Origin: Caenorhabditis remanei
Taxonomy: Eukaryota > Nematoda > Chromadorea > Rhabditida > Rhabditidae
Length of the DNA stretch: 64,000 bases
Assembly: GCF_010183535.1 (NCBI RefSeq)
Contig: NC_071333.1
Coordinates: forward strand, 6,074,587-6,138,586
Reading direction: 5' to 3'
Position numbers and translations under genes: made by a program. Positions within the stretch are counted from its first letter, which is position 1. Every line of letters begins with the position of its first letter. Below the pieces are notes generated by a model. That model was not told the DNA's origin, made no database searches, and worked only from the letters and a program-made list of their open reading frames with translations. Shown here one piece after another: positions 1 through 12,219 of the stretch.

Positions 1-3000
1 CAAAAATAGATCTGCAAGACCTCCCACCGCAACTCTATATTCATTTAACTTTCCCATTGACGCTTCTTTCTGGGATCTCCCTCACAAGATTGCTCCATAC
101 ATTAATAAAACAATTCACTGGAGAAATCAAGGGCTGGTTTGGCGTCACGCTCACTTTTTGAGTCACTCCATCAATTCCCTATTCCCTGTTAGTTGTTTCT
201 CTGTCTTTACAAAATCGCTGACGAAACAATGGGGTAATTCCATTTTAATGTAGGCGGGGCTTGACGTTTCATTTTCGATAGTCCCACCAATTCGATTATG
301 TGCACTAGGGGTTAAAACAATGAGATAAAAGAGCGAGGGTTTTGTGGGATTTCGGAAAAGTGGATTGGGACACAACCCACTCTCCGGCATACTTCTCTTG
401 TTTTTCTTGTTTTCAATTCAACAGGATTGTCATTATTCACTTCCTGTTAGCTAGCATTTATTCTTGACAATACAATACCCGTTCTCAGGTGGTTGCAATC
501 ATTGTCATTATTGAGAATATCCACCTGTAGTTTTGTTTGTTTTTTCTTTTTCCTGACCCGCCCACTCATTTCAGTTTTCCCATAGACACATCAGCTCTGG
601 TTGTTAAGCAGACTGAACCATCCATACATCTTGCTTGTCATTCATTCAAAATTGAGAAAAAAACAATTCTAACGTCAGTGTTTTCTTTAAACCTTTTATT
701 ATTACTGTACTAAAATTACAGCCTGTGTAGAGCATTCTAGAAAAAGTGACAAATACCTTGAGCAATTAGTAGAATAACAGTGATTAGTTAGTCTCCCTTT
801 ACTGAAATTAGTATTTTGTTACGTGGGAGTCCGTACCAGGAGCTGTCTAAAATACAACGACATCTGACACCCGTATACCAGTATATGACTTTTGCAATTT
901 GCCACCTTTTAAGTGGTAACCGGATATGATATCGTTTACTATCCAAAGCGTTGTCTCAAGTGTATTTTTTCAGTCATTGTACGTTCCTTTTAGATAAGAC
1001 AACTGGTTCTCTTTTCGGGAAACAAAAAATGTCATTTCTAAATTCCGAAAATTCCTTTCTAAAGACGAAACGAAATGGAAGGGGGGAGGCAACTAATTAT
1101 ATAAAGGTCCTCAGGATATTTAAATAGAAACACACATTAGATGTGTGTATCTTGAAGTTCACTGAAGCATGGTAGTCCTTCGATCCCTTTTTCTTGTCTC
1201 CTCCTCTCCAAAAAACGGAATGGAATTAAGAGTGCTCCACGACTTTTTCTCCATATCCTTTCTTTCTTCGCTTCCCACATTCCACTTGTTTCCGACATCA
1301 TCGTCCCTTTTACGCTCTACACGATAACTTCCGGGGCCACTGAGCACCGCGTCCTTTCATTCACGCTCATTTATTACGATCATGTTTTGACATTTTCTGT
1401 TTTCTCAGATTCTTTTTTTGTATTTTCCGTTTTGCAAAAAATAAAAACGAACAGAACAGAAGTTCTGTTGACACGTCACGAGAGCTCTCTTCCATTCAGA
1501 AGTTTTCTCCTCCTCCTAATTATTTTTTTCGAAAAAAATAAAAAGCGTAGTAGGGATAATCTAAAGGTTTTTGATTTCTAACTCTCTGTTTCGTTAAATT
1601 TGAAAAACAAGTACAAGAACAACCACATGATGAGTCTCGGTTTATGATGACCTGCACATTATGGAGCTTTACGGTAAGATCAGCACACCTTGTGTTTTCC
1701 CTCTGTTTCATGGTGAGTTTTCCAGTTTCGGTATATTGGTGCTATTTTGTTGTTGAAAATATCAACATACCATCACGCGAAAACTACATGACGCTTGGAT
1801 CAGAATTTCAGTATTTTGTTAGGTTTTTCTTTTAGATATTCACATCTTTCAATGTTGTTTTTTGAGTCTTTTTCGAGCAAGTTATGAAAAGTTGCGAACA
1901 CGCCGAAGAACGTAAAAAGCAGCTCAATGATGTTATGTATTTTTTATTTCACCATGGCGGTCTTAGAAAAAAAGGATGATTCAAAACAAATTCTTTCGTT
2001 TTCTGCAAACGAAATGAGGAGAAAAGACGTTTACGAACACTCCATGTTTTTTAAAAGATGATCCTCTGCCTTTGAAAACGTAGTGAGTAGGCGCTTAGAC
2101 AAAAATTTCAAATAGTGGTGTCATTGGGAATAAAAAGAGAATAGAAATAATAATCTAAATATTCTCACACATTTCATCAGAATTGTCTCACGAACTTGTC
2201 GTCTTGTAGATCTATAGGGGAACAAAAGCGTAGGAAAGAAAAATGGAAAATTTAGAACTTTTGGTTTTCTTAGTCTCCACACTTGCTTTTTACTCTTTTT
2301 CAGCGTCGATGCCTGGATTTGTTTCATTAGATTATTGCACCTGCCTACACGACAAGAGCAAATCCACCAATCTTTGACGTGTTTTTATTCAGTTTTACAT
2401 TTAGCTTCCACTGTCTCAAAATTGGATTTCACTCTGGAAACTTTTTGGTTAGATACGTTCAATGAAGTTTTTGTGACTGTCTAACCAGACCAAAACAGCA
2501 TTCGACTCTATATCTAAAAAAAAAGTTGTGAAAACTGATAAGACATCCAGCCCTCTCATTTTTCTAGTGTTTTCCAGGGGGCAAAGTCTATTAGTGGTGC
2601 TCTCCTTCATTTTATGATAGCACCGCTGGCCGCCGTTTTTATCAGGTCTGCCTGCCAAATCAGCTCATCCCTCTCAACCCAAGTTGGCGATGAAATGGAG
2701 GTTGGGGCAAAAAAGTTCTTGGCTGTTTCCACTCCCTTCATTCTCCTCAAGTCTTACTGTCAGAAAAAAAAACGAGGGGGATTCCCGGTTCTCTCCTCGA
2801 CAATGTTACAATTACACAAACTACCTCTTATTTCTTTTCTTCTTCACTCCGCCCACTAGACCCTAGACGTCTTCGGCTGTGGACGCCTCCCCTTCCCATT
2901 CATCCATCGCTTCCCCTCTCGCTTCTCACATATTCGGCAGACGGGGACGCCCTGATGTCGGGAGCGTCGTCGTGATAAAGAAGGGACGCCTGGATCCCAC

Positions 3001-3209
3001 CACGTCATACTTTTTTAACCTTCTTGTCCTCATTCAGACTTTCCTTTTTTACTACCTACGCGAGTCATAACATCCTTCAATTCACCCCCTCAATTCGTCA
3101 TGACTTGTTTGTTTAATGAGTAGTTCTCTATTTTCCGCCACCGCTTCTTGAAATAGTGCTCTTTATTGCTCCCACTATTAAGCTTTTTTGCAGTGTCAAA
3201 TATCTCAAC
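1..3209. other. Intergenic; no gene seen
   Basis: About 3.2 kb of AT-rich sequence. I found no reading frame that joins across plausible splice sites, no tRNA and no clear repeat. The open frames here are under 85 codons, low in complexity and not supported by splice signals. The right part, from about 2.87 kb, is more GC-rich and lies directly upstream of the neuropeptide gene, so it may hold that gene's promoter. Confidence 0.5.
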
Positions 3210-3792
3210 ATGAGGGTACTCACTTTCTTGCTCGTCATTCTTGTCGCCCTCGCCAACGTCATGCAAGCCCAACGTTACGATCGAGCTATTTACGAGGCTC
3301 TTCTGAAGTAAGTTCCCAATCCATTCAGCACTTTTGTAGTATGACCTAAAGAATCACTTCCTTTAGGGTGAGATGAGTTCAAAAGTCGATTCAATTTTGT
3401 AAATTGTTTTTAGCTTTTTTTCAATCCCTTTTGGAATCCGTGTAAAATTGAAAATTCAATTTGAAGCTGGGTACATGACTAATCCAAAAAAGAGTCAGAA
3501 TTCATTAAGGTTCTGGAAAGAATTACCAATCCAGACATTTCGAGGACTACTAGTCCGACAAGTGCACCTAATTCAAATTCAGTGTGTCCAGTCACTAATC
3601 AAATCTAATTTCAGCGATCTGGAACGGGAATTTGTGGAGCGCGATTTAGCAGAACGTGTGCTGGCTAAACGAGAACTCTCTCATCAAGACCGTCTAGAGC
3701 TCACTGATCGTGTGCGTCGAGCATCGGAGAAGAAGTCGTATCCGCGCAACTGTTACTTTTCACCGATTCAATGCCTGTTCACTCGCAATTAG
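3210..3792 (+). CDS. Allatostatin-C/somatostatin-like neuropeptide precursor
   Basis: Two exons, 3210-3307 and 3615-3792, joined in phase at a GTAAGT donor and a TTTCAG acceptor, give a 91-aa secreted precursor. Residues 1-20 are a typical signal peptide ([20 protein letters not shown]) with likely cleavage before Gln21. The middle is a charged spacer with dibasic sites at 51-52 (KR) and 67-68 (RR). The Lys-Lys at 72-73 precedes a single C-terminal peptide, [18 protein letters not shown] (74-91). Cys79 and Cys86 are separated by six residues, as in insect allatostatin C, whose core is CYFNPISCF, so a disulfide ring is expected. There is no C-terminal Gly for amidation, which fits AST-C. The three-residue tail beyond CLF is longer than in insects. 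It probably acts on a somatostatin/AST-C-type GPCR. The family call rests on the peptide motif; function is inferred. Confidence 0.85.
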
Positions 3793-6035
3793 AATCGTTG
3801 TCGTCAGAAGTGTCATCATCTGAAATTCATCTTCTTTGTCTACTAGATGCTCTCTCTCTCTCTGTTCAAATGTCATAATTTTGTGATCAAGAGTCATTCC
3901 CGATTTCTCTTTTCTGTTCCATTCCAATCGTTTCGCCCATCGTCCCCCTTTTCTTTCCTTTTGGATTTGTTTCCATTCCCTATTTCTCACCATCCCAATT
4001 CCAAACTCGTCATATTCGACCACACCGCCCCCCCCCCCCACACCTTCTTCCTACTCCTGAAAGCTCCGATCTCGTCTTGCGGCAGTCGCATTGCATAGTT
4101 GCGGGTCGCAAACCCTTACCATTCAAAGAAAAATTTCCCCCTTGTTCTGTTCTGTTTCATATTTTTGTGAAAAACAGTGAATGAACGTTATCTGCATATA
4201 TACAGTACCACCACAAGCCTATTTTAAATTGCCTCAAAAACATGAAAAACTTCCCTGTTGAACTAGTTCCGTGTAGACTCCAATTTTTCTTTCCAAAAAT
4301 TCTTCTTATCATAATCAACTCTTTTTTTTTTCATTTTTCCCTATTTTCATTCCCTTTCAAACGCACACACACGCCCCGTACCTCTTTAGCCGATTCTATT
4401 TCCCCTTATTATGTTATCTTATCTATCTGACTTTTAAAAAGAAAGAAATAATATGATACTCTGCATGAGAAAGCCACGTTCAAGATCCTGGATCACATTT
4501 TGGAAGAAAAAAGTGAACATCAATATACGATCGTTAATAATAAATTGTTGATTAAAGCCACCATGATGATAAGCACTATTTGTATTTCACGTGTACTGTT
4601 TGAATGAAATTTGAAACAAAAAACGAAAACCCAAAAATGTTTACTCAAAAACTGATAACTATTCAGCTATTCTGATATTTTCAGAAATTATCTTTCTTCT
4701 CTCCTCGATAATTCTTCGGCCGCTTCTCGCAAAAAAGTGTAATAAGATTAAATAATACGGTATTGTTTTCTCTCTGACAAATAGCCATCATTTCCATTTC
4801 CTGGTACCATTCCTCAAAGAAGCTTCTTTCCATTCTTTGTTCTCGAATAGAAAACGACACTTCTGTTACACATTTTACCCTTTTGTTTGACCTAACCAGT
4901 GACAGAAAACAGAAAAAGAAATGTAAATGATAGAGGGAAAAAAACGAGAAAAGAGGCGACTTCACAGAAAAACCCTCCAAATCAAGGGTTCTCTCGATTT
5001 CTTGATAAGATGCATCATCAAGCACTTTTTCATGTCTGGCAGGACGGAGAAATTGAGGAGAAATTAGTGGGAAAAAGTGAAATAGAGGCACGGAACATCT
5101 CAGAAATCAAAGGGATAGTAAGATAAATCTCTTCTTTTTTTGCGGAGTATGTTTTTGATTGAGATCAAGATCACGAATGTTTACTTCAAAAACAGATACA
5201 CACTAATCATGAAAAATGAATCTTTTATTTTTGCAGATGTGAAGATACTCGTGTTTTCAAACAGCTCACGTGGCAAAAGGACTCTCCAATGTGTTTTGTT
5301 TTGTTTTCCAAGCAGAGAGGGACACGGACCTAGTTGCATTATTTCACTGATGTTTCATTGAATTTCGAAGATGTTTACAAATATTATAGTGTTTGGTCAT
5401 CCTTTATTTTTAGAATCTATGTCTTTTTTTTAGAACTTGTAGAAATTTCCAAAAAATAGTCGAAAATAAATCTCTACAAATTTTTCGAGGGTCCTTTCTG
5501 TGAGATGCCCTATATTTGATGTTGTTTACAATTATATCAATACTGTTGTTTTAGTATAGAAATCATTGAACATTTATCAGTTTCTCTATCTGTTTCATTG
5601 ACTGTTTTTGATTGAACGCAACACAACACACAGAACGATGTGCGCTACTCTTCTCTCGCTAGATGAAAAAAGAGATAGGACGGTGTGCCGGTGTACAGAT
5701 GTTGCCTTTCCGCCTCTTTTCTCGACGGTCTTGACGGTTTTGTCGCTGTATTGATTTTTTGTTTTTTTTTTCTTCATCTTATTTCTGGCCGCATCAGCGA
5801 AGAATTTTTTGAAATGACAGATAGTGATAAACTAGAACGAAAGACAAATTGCATCTTTTGAACTCAACTTTCCGTCTTCTTCAACTGAAAAGAGTCCAAT
5901 AATTCTATTTCGTTCAAAATAAGAACAACTTGTTGGGAAACGACCGATTACTAAACGTTTTGTCACTTTGTCACAAGATTATTTCTATTTCCGTCATTCT
6001 CTCTTTTCTTATTCAATTGTTTTCTTTACAGCACA
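3793..6035. other. Intergenic; peptide 3' UTR and carrier 5' flank
   Basis: No gene seen. It should contain the 3' UTR of the neuropeptide gene and the promoter of the carrier gene. A run of C sits at about 4027-4038. The region ends in a good splice acceptor (TTTACAG, ending at 6031) five bases before the carrier ATG, suiting trans-splicing or a 5' UTR intron. Overlapping frames of 75-136 codons at 4681-5126 lie on both strands, are low in complexity and look non-coding. Confidence 0.45.
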
Positions 6036-8156
6036 ATGAGTGTGACTGATAAGTTGAAAGAGGGCGGCAGACAAATCACAGCTGGCGGGTCCGCAGGTAA
6101 GCCAATGTCGTGGGTTCAAACCCACGAGAGAACAACAATCAAGTGACTCACAACATTTTCGCGGTGTAGTTTTTATCACCTCTACCTCTACACCCGCACT
6201 GTAATGTAATACGCAAGAATTTTTATTTCGAGTACGCAGTTTTTTTGTAAAATCATAAAAGCACTTGTTCTCCGCATGTTCTAGGGCTTGATCATTTGTG
6301 ATCGGTAACCACAAGAAACAACTTTTCTGAAAAAAGGAAACATCTAGCATATCAAAAATCATAGGTATGTTTGTGTCGTCATCAGGTAGAACAATAAATG
6401 ATTTTTGAAAGTTAGCAAAATTTACTGTATCAGATGAGAAAACATATTATGATGAGGTCAATGCAACAAACCGCGGTTTTTGAACTTTCAAAATCATCTA
6501 TCTCCAATTTCAAAAATGATTTTTCCAGGTCTCGTGGAAGTATGTCTTATGTACCCTTTGGATGTGGTGAAGACTCGTCTTCAACTAGGACAGCAGGACA
6601 AGGGAATGATGGATTGTGTTGTAAAAACACTCAAGAACGAGGGAATCGGAGGGTTCTATAAAGTACAAAACATCTCAGATGCGAATGAAAAAATACTGAA
6701 ATTTTCAGGGTATCCTTCCTCCAATTCTGGCAGAGACTCCGAAACGGGCTACGAAATTCTTCACTTTTGAACAATACAAAGTTGCTTTTACTCATTCGGA
6801 TATTCCCGTGCCGGTGGTAAGTTTACTGCTAAACCGAGTTTATAGATAGGATTATTTATACCATAACCAAAACACGTTTTTTCATGATAATTCTGGCTTT
6901 TAAAATGACCTAAATGTGAGACTCCAGAGAGTCTTACGTGTTATCAGTTTCTTATCATGCATACCGTACCGAGAATTGAGCGAACATTGGACGAGAATTA
7001 TGATGTGGCTGACATAATCTGTTTTTCTTTTTCAGACAATGTCACTCGCTGGTCTCTTTTCTGGACTCACTGAGGCCATCGTTATCTGCCCATCCGAAGT
7101 GGTTAAAGTGAGACTGCAGGCAGACAGAAAATCAAGCGTCAAAGAGGTAGACTTTGGTTTCCGACTCTTGTTCGGTTCGCATGTTGTCTGAGGGAAAAGG
7201 AAACTGAGAAGAAAAAAAAAAGTTGAACGAATGAATTATTAATCTTCGGTGTTCCAGCAAAAGTCGACGGCGGCAATGGCTAGGGAAATTTACAAAACGG
7301 AAGGGTTTGGAACGAGTGGCCTCTATCGTGGATTGGGGGCTACCTTTGGACGACATGGAGCATGGAATATGGTCTATTTTGGCCTGTATCATAGTTGCAA
7401 AGATGTCATTCCAGATGCTAAAGTCAGTTTTTGAGAAGATTTTCTATAAAAAAACTAAATGCTTCAAATTTTCAGCAAAACCCATCAGCAAACCTATTAG
7501 GCAGAATTGGATTAGGATTCACTGCCGGTTCATTAGCATCTATTTTCAACATTCCATTCGATGTGGCCAAGAGTCGAATTCAAGGCCCACAACCGGATCC
7601 GTTGACTAGAAAATATAGTGGAACTATGCAAACAATTTCACTTGTCTACAAGGAGGAAGGGTACGTTTCAGATTGACTTTTTGATGTGTACGTGAGAAAA
7701 AATACTGAAAACTGAAAGGGCCAGGTGGAAAAACGAAGCGAATACGGAAGTCATTTTTCATATTCCTAGAAGGTAATGGAGGTTGATCTTTAAGGGAACA
7801 TTTGATACGCTATGGAAAAAATGATTTCGACACATAAAGGGACATGTGGAATTAACCTTCTGAAGCGATGAAATGGGTTATTACTCAAAACTTCATATTG
7901 AAACCAGTTGTCCCAAAATGGCATATGTGGTCACTAGCTTCTCAGATGTTTATTATCAAACTCTTTTTTTCTCAAACTAAAACGCTATTCACACTATTCT
8001 GTTTATAAAGTCAACAATCCCCAATTCACCGTTCTATTCAGGTTCGGTGCATTGTACAAAGGTCTTTTGCCAAAAGTGATGCGATTGGGTCCAGGAGGTG
8101 CTGTCATGTTGATCGTCTATGATGAAGTCTACGCTTGGCTCAAAAAGAACACCTAA
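6036..8156 (+). CDS. Mitochondrial 2-oxodicarboxylate carrier (SLC25A21 type)
   Basis: Seven exons (6036-6096, 6529-6662, 6709-6816, 7036-7146, 7258-7422, 7476-7660, 8042-8156) join in frame to 292 aa, close to the usual ~300 for SLC25 carriers. The three tandem carrier repeats are present, each with a Px[DE]xx[KR] signature: YPLDVVKTRLQ at 29-39, CPSEVVKVRLQ at 119-129 and IPFDVAKSRIQ at 219-229. Features such as LAETPKRATKFFTFEQYK and TKFF/GHGAWN-type segments favour the oxodicarboxylate subgroup, which exchanges 2-oxoadipate and 2-oxoglutarate across the inner mitochondrial membrane in lysine and tryptophan breakdown. C. elegans has one such X-linked gene, probably this one's orthologue. 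The ATG follows a splice acceptor by five bases, so the message is probably trans-spliced. The subgroup call is less certain than the family call. Confidence 0.92.
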
Positions 8157-8326
8157 ACTTGGTTCAAATCATTCCCAATTTAACTTCTTTTATTTGAAAT
8201 TGTTGATTATCGGAACAATATTGTTTTTAAGAACAATGAAGCAAGAGGTTAACAATCCGGAATTTTTTTTGACAGGAAACAATTGAAAGGAAGTATTTGA
8301 AATACAGAACAGGAAGACAACAATGC

Positions 8327-8332
8327 AATAAA
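8327..8332 (+). terminator. Poly(A) signal of the carrier gene
   Basis: A canonical AATAAA lies 171 bp after the carrier stop codon, a normal 3' UTR length for this genus. Confidence 0.6.
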
Positions 8333-8837
8333 ACTGACTACAAAAGTTACTACATGCTGAAAATTAGGAGACAAGGGTTGAGATTCAGAGAGGAAAGATC
8401 GCAGAGAAGGGTGCATTATCTAGACGATATGCAAAAAATACAATTGACTTGATATACTAAAAATAGAAACTGAACAGAAAATGGAAAAAAAGGTGCGGAG
8501 GTGGAGATTACAAACATATTAGGCAAACAGAAAATTAGAAATTGATTATTTTGTTTTCAAAATTTAAAAATGTTGAGATTCATTTAATGAAAAAAATTAA
8601 GAGTAATATAGAAAAACGCTCAATTTTTGAGCTTATTAATTGTCATGAGTATAATATTACAGTTCAATTTCAAACCGGGAAAGTTAAAGAGTCATAGAAA
8701 AAAAAAGGAGGAACATGGTCAGAGCCCGATTGCTCTTTTTGTAAGAGAAAAATTGCAAATCCATTAGATGCACGATACAATTAAAATGATAAAGAGGACA
8801 ATTAGAAAAAGATAAAACAATGGAAATGAGAATCGTT

Positions 8838-11322
8838 TCAATTATTGGTAGTTGAAGAGTTGAATGTTAGAGAAATACTAGGGAAGCAGAAACCAAAAAC
8901 TAAGCACAACTTATCGTCAAATCGAAGAAGAGAGTCTGAAAATGTTATCACCTTTTTCTATTCTTTATCTGACAGAATCTTACCTTCAGCACTCGCACCA
9001 TCGGTTGCATAAATAAAGTGCTCTTTGAGCAACACTTCATCCAAAGAATTTCTTTTTTTGAACTCATTCGCTAGGAATTTTAAATATTGAGGCTTCCAAG
9101 AAAATCTTTCATTCTTTCGAAAGCTCTTATCTTCGCGATATTTGTTTCTTCTCATTGGGCCTGGAGCACCCGAAGCCTCCTTCAATGCCTCTTTTCTCCA
9201 CTCCATCTCAATTTTTGGAAAGTCAAAAGTGTTTCTAGCTGCCAATGGTGGCTCTCCAACATCAACCGAACCTACTTTCACGAATATGCTGCCAGTATTG
9301 CCATGTGAGTCAGCTGAAATTAGATTTTGAACAATATGAAATATTATCTGTTAGTAAAACTTACAGCACTTATTCTCTTTGTGACATTTTTCGTGAATGC
9401 AAATGACTGGGTGAACGTTGCAGAAATCGACTCCGGTTGTCTGATTGTTATTTTTGAGATGATCACCTCTGACTGTAAAATTCACAGAACTGGTAGTGCT
9501 AACATTGGTTAAATTCTCACCTTGATATCCTAAAAAAATTGGTGGTGCATCTTTGACTCGGAGCAGAACAGTGAACACTCCAACAACTAATTTTGAGCTT
9601 GGTTCCAATTCTTTCAAAATTGACAGTTTTCTTGCCAAGAAGAATTTATGAGCCTTAGCAATCTCATCGATATAAATTTCAAGTCCGCGCTGGTTGAATC
9701 CATGTACACGAATATCTTCCAAATAGAAAATGTCATATTTTCTCATTGATTCCGTTTGGTAGATCATAGGAGATGGGGTAGAGCTGAATGATGATGTCGT
9801 AGAAGATGGACTCAATGATTCTCTTGCATTTGGATTGTTGATGAAAGATGTACAAATCATCGTGCTTCTTATAAAACTGAGCAGTGCAACATCTAATTGT
9901 GCCTTCCAGTTTAAAACATCCGCATTGTTGTCGGTCGATAGTGGAAAACTTTCATTGAGCAGCCTATTCACTTCCAGATATTCTCTTTCATGGCGTAATG
10001 GGTGAGATGGGTTCAGTGATATTGAAACCAAAAGTGATGCAAGGGCTGGTTCATATTGCAAAAGCTGTTTTTGTATTTTCAAAGCATCCGAATGTCTCTG
10101 TATTTGATCTTCCATGATCATGTTAGCAACACTTGGGAATTTTGAAAATATGAAATTCAGAAGTCCATATTGAGAAAACAGATCAGACGCTGGTGGTATG
10201 TTATCTTTATCCGGATCACGCAGTCCTTGGTTTTTGTGGGAATTGAGATGTTCTCTGATGGCCAACATCCCCGCTTTTCCTGCTGAAAAGACGAGTAAAA
10301 GTTAAAAATTATTGTTATGAGAAAAGTATAAAAATTTTATGGAAGTTAGTTTCAGTTGTGTTATGAAGTAACATTAGAAATTTGAAATTTCACCCCTTTA
10401 TCAGGTAACACAGAAAGTTTGTAGAAAATCAAGTGGATACTGTTTCACCTCCCCCTCCTGTAAATTTTCAACATGACTCGGCAACTAACAATTAGTACCC
10501 CTTTCTCTGAGGAACTCAGATATCCAGCTGTTACTCTCTGCACAGAAGAAAAAATGCATTTATTGACATTAGACAATATGAACACCCAACACCTTCTAAG
10601 AATAATCGTACATATTTATTAAGTGTCCGCCCACTACTGTCCGAAACTCAGCTTGGAAACAAGGAAGTGCAACAATTTGCCATTAATAAGATACAGAAGA
10701 AAAGTCTTTAAATTGCCTGTTCAATTAAAAAAAAATTGTCACGAAAATTTTGAGCTACCGTCTCAGAGAGATTCCTTCCGTCGAAATTGAATTTTCAGAA
10801 TTGTTGTGAACATTTCCTCCATATGATTTTTTATGTGTCTTGAGGAGCCAAGAATTTTGTGAATTCGGAATCTGTGTAACAGTTTAGACTGGCTATAGTG
10901 GGCTCCGAACAAAATCTGAGAAGCACGTACTAAAAATTTGAGATTAATTTGTGAAATGTTTCAAAAAGTTTCATATTTTCGGTCGTGCCAAAAAACGTGT
11001 ACAATTATTCGTAGAACGAATGAAAATTAGTTTGATATTTTTCTGTACAACGTTCTGCTTGTGATTTACAAAGAACGCTTTTGTATACACTTTTAAATGA
11101 GTCGTGCCTGGTTTCAATAACGTAAAAATTATTTTTTGTTCTAAAAATGCGGATCGGTTCACTGAGACTACAACACTTGTAAATGGGTCGGTTTGACTTT
11201 TTTAGTCCCTCATTAGCTATGTTTTGAGTTGTAGTAACATTTAACAATATCATGCAAAAAGTCCAAAAATTGTCATAACAAAAATTGAACCTACCTAAGA
11301 GATTTGGTGGTCCTTCCGCCAT
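8838..11322 (-). CDS. Unrecognised protein, 381 or 405 aa
   Basis: Exon 1 (11295-11322, MAEGPPNLL) follows a TTTTTCAG acceptor ending at 11347. Exon 2 (9521-10282) and exon 3 (from 9313) continue in phase. Two ends are possible. Reading straight on gives a stop at 8958-8960 and 381 aa. A strong GTAAGA donor after 8984 and a TTTTCAG acceptor give exon 4 (8838-8935), also in frame, for 405 aa. No signal peptide or membrane segment is visible. The N-terminal half is helical in character, followed by a Ser/Thr-rich linker near residue 150. Near the end, RFSWKPQYLKFLANEFKKR recalls helix 1 of Cut/SATB-type homeodomains, but I find no helix-3 WFxN motif, so this is weak. The gene is convergent with the carrier and intron 1 is about 1 kb. 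No function assigned. Confidence 0.75.
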
Positions 11323-11958
11323 CCTGGATAGTGAGGAAAAACAATTCTGAAAAACGGTTGTTAGTTCAAGAAAAAAAATTACACGCTCAACAATGACGGA
11401 AAAGAAAAAGGCAAGATGGATGGAATAAAGCATATTCGCGTTGTCATGGATCACCATTTCCGAAATGTCATGAAAGCATTTTTTTCTCTTTTTTCCGATT
11501 CATTATTTTATGCGAAAATTTGAAGTTTTGCATGCTATAAACAAAAATCTGCAAGTCAAAACAGTGAACACATAAGGTTTGAACGAAAAACGTCGAAATT
11601 CTATTGCAGAAGCGCCCGTCTTTCGTCTTATTAGCTTTTGGTCTACATGTCAGCAAAAAAAAACGGAAACGGAAAGAAGGGAAAACTTTTTTTTTCAATT
11701 TGGTCGGAGGATAAGAAAACGCTCAAATTAAACAAAGATCTACTAATGGAGGAATGACAAACCAAAAAAGCCAATAATGAAAAAAAGGGAATCGCGCTGA
11801 GAAAAGAAGACAATGGAAGGAATGAAAGGTGATTCAATTTCAAACAGAACACAGGTAAAGAGGCGGGAACAGGAGAGAGCGCATTTGCATAAATCTTTTA
11901 GGCGCAGACGGTTCAACAGTTAGTTACAAGGTCGTTTTTGTTCACATTTGTAGTTTCG

Positions 11959-12219
11959 AAAATGTGGAAGATGCTGAGTAAACGCAGAAATGAAAACCTA
12001 ACGCGGGAGTCCCACAATAGGAATAGTCATTTCGAATCAATGAGTCACTCCTATTCAAGCTTTACCAACAATTGCGCCAGAATCAATGTTCCGGGTGCAA
12101 CAACTGAGTGGATGATGGACGGCATGTCACACAGAAATGCAGCTGCCCAACGACTCTTCTCTCAACAACAAAAAAACGATGTGGGACACCCAGTTAGTGA
12201 GCCCTGCAAAAAGAGATGA
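11959..12219 (+). CDS. Candidate isolated coding exon, unsupported
   Basis: An open frame begins at an ATG eight bases after a TTTGTAG acceptor-like site and reads MWKMLSKRRNENL before a varied, non-repetitive sequence containing RINVPGATTEWMMDGMS. Its composition looks more protein-like than most frames in the tract. A possible GTTAGT donor occurs near 12193, before the stop. I could not find a partner exon, a poly(A) signal or a family match. It may be the first exon of a gene with a long intron, a decayed gene, or chance. Confidence 0.2.
   Translation, partial: KMWKMLSKRRNENLTRESHNRNSHFESMSHSYSSFTNNCARINVPGATTEWMMDGMSHRNAAAQRLFSQQQKNDVGHPVSEPCKKR

Noticed and set aside
4681..5126. Overlapping frames of 136 codons (-) and 75 codons (+)
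   Set aside because: Both strands are open over the same AT-rich stretch, composition is low in complexity, and no splice partner was found.
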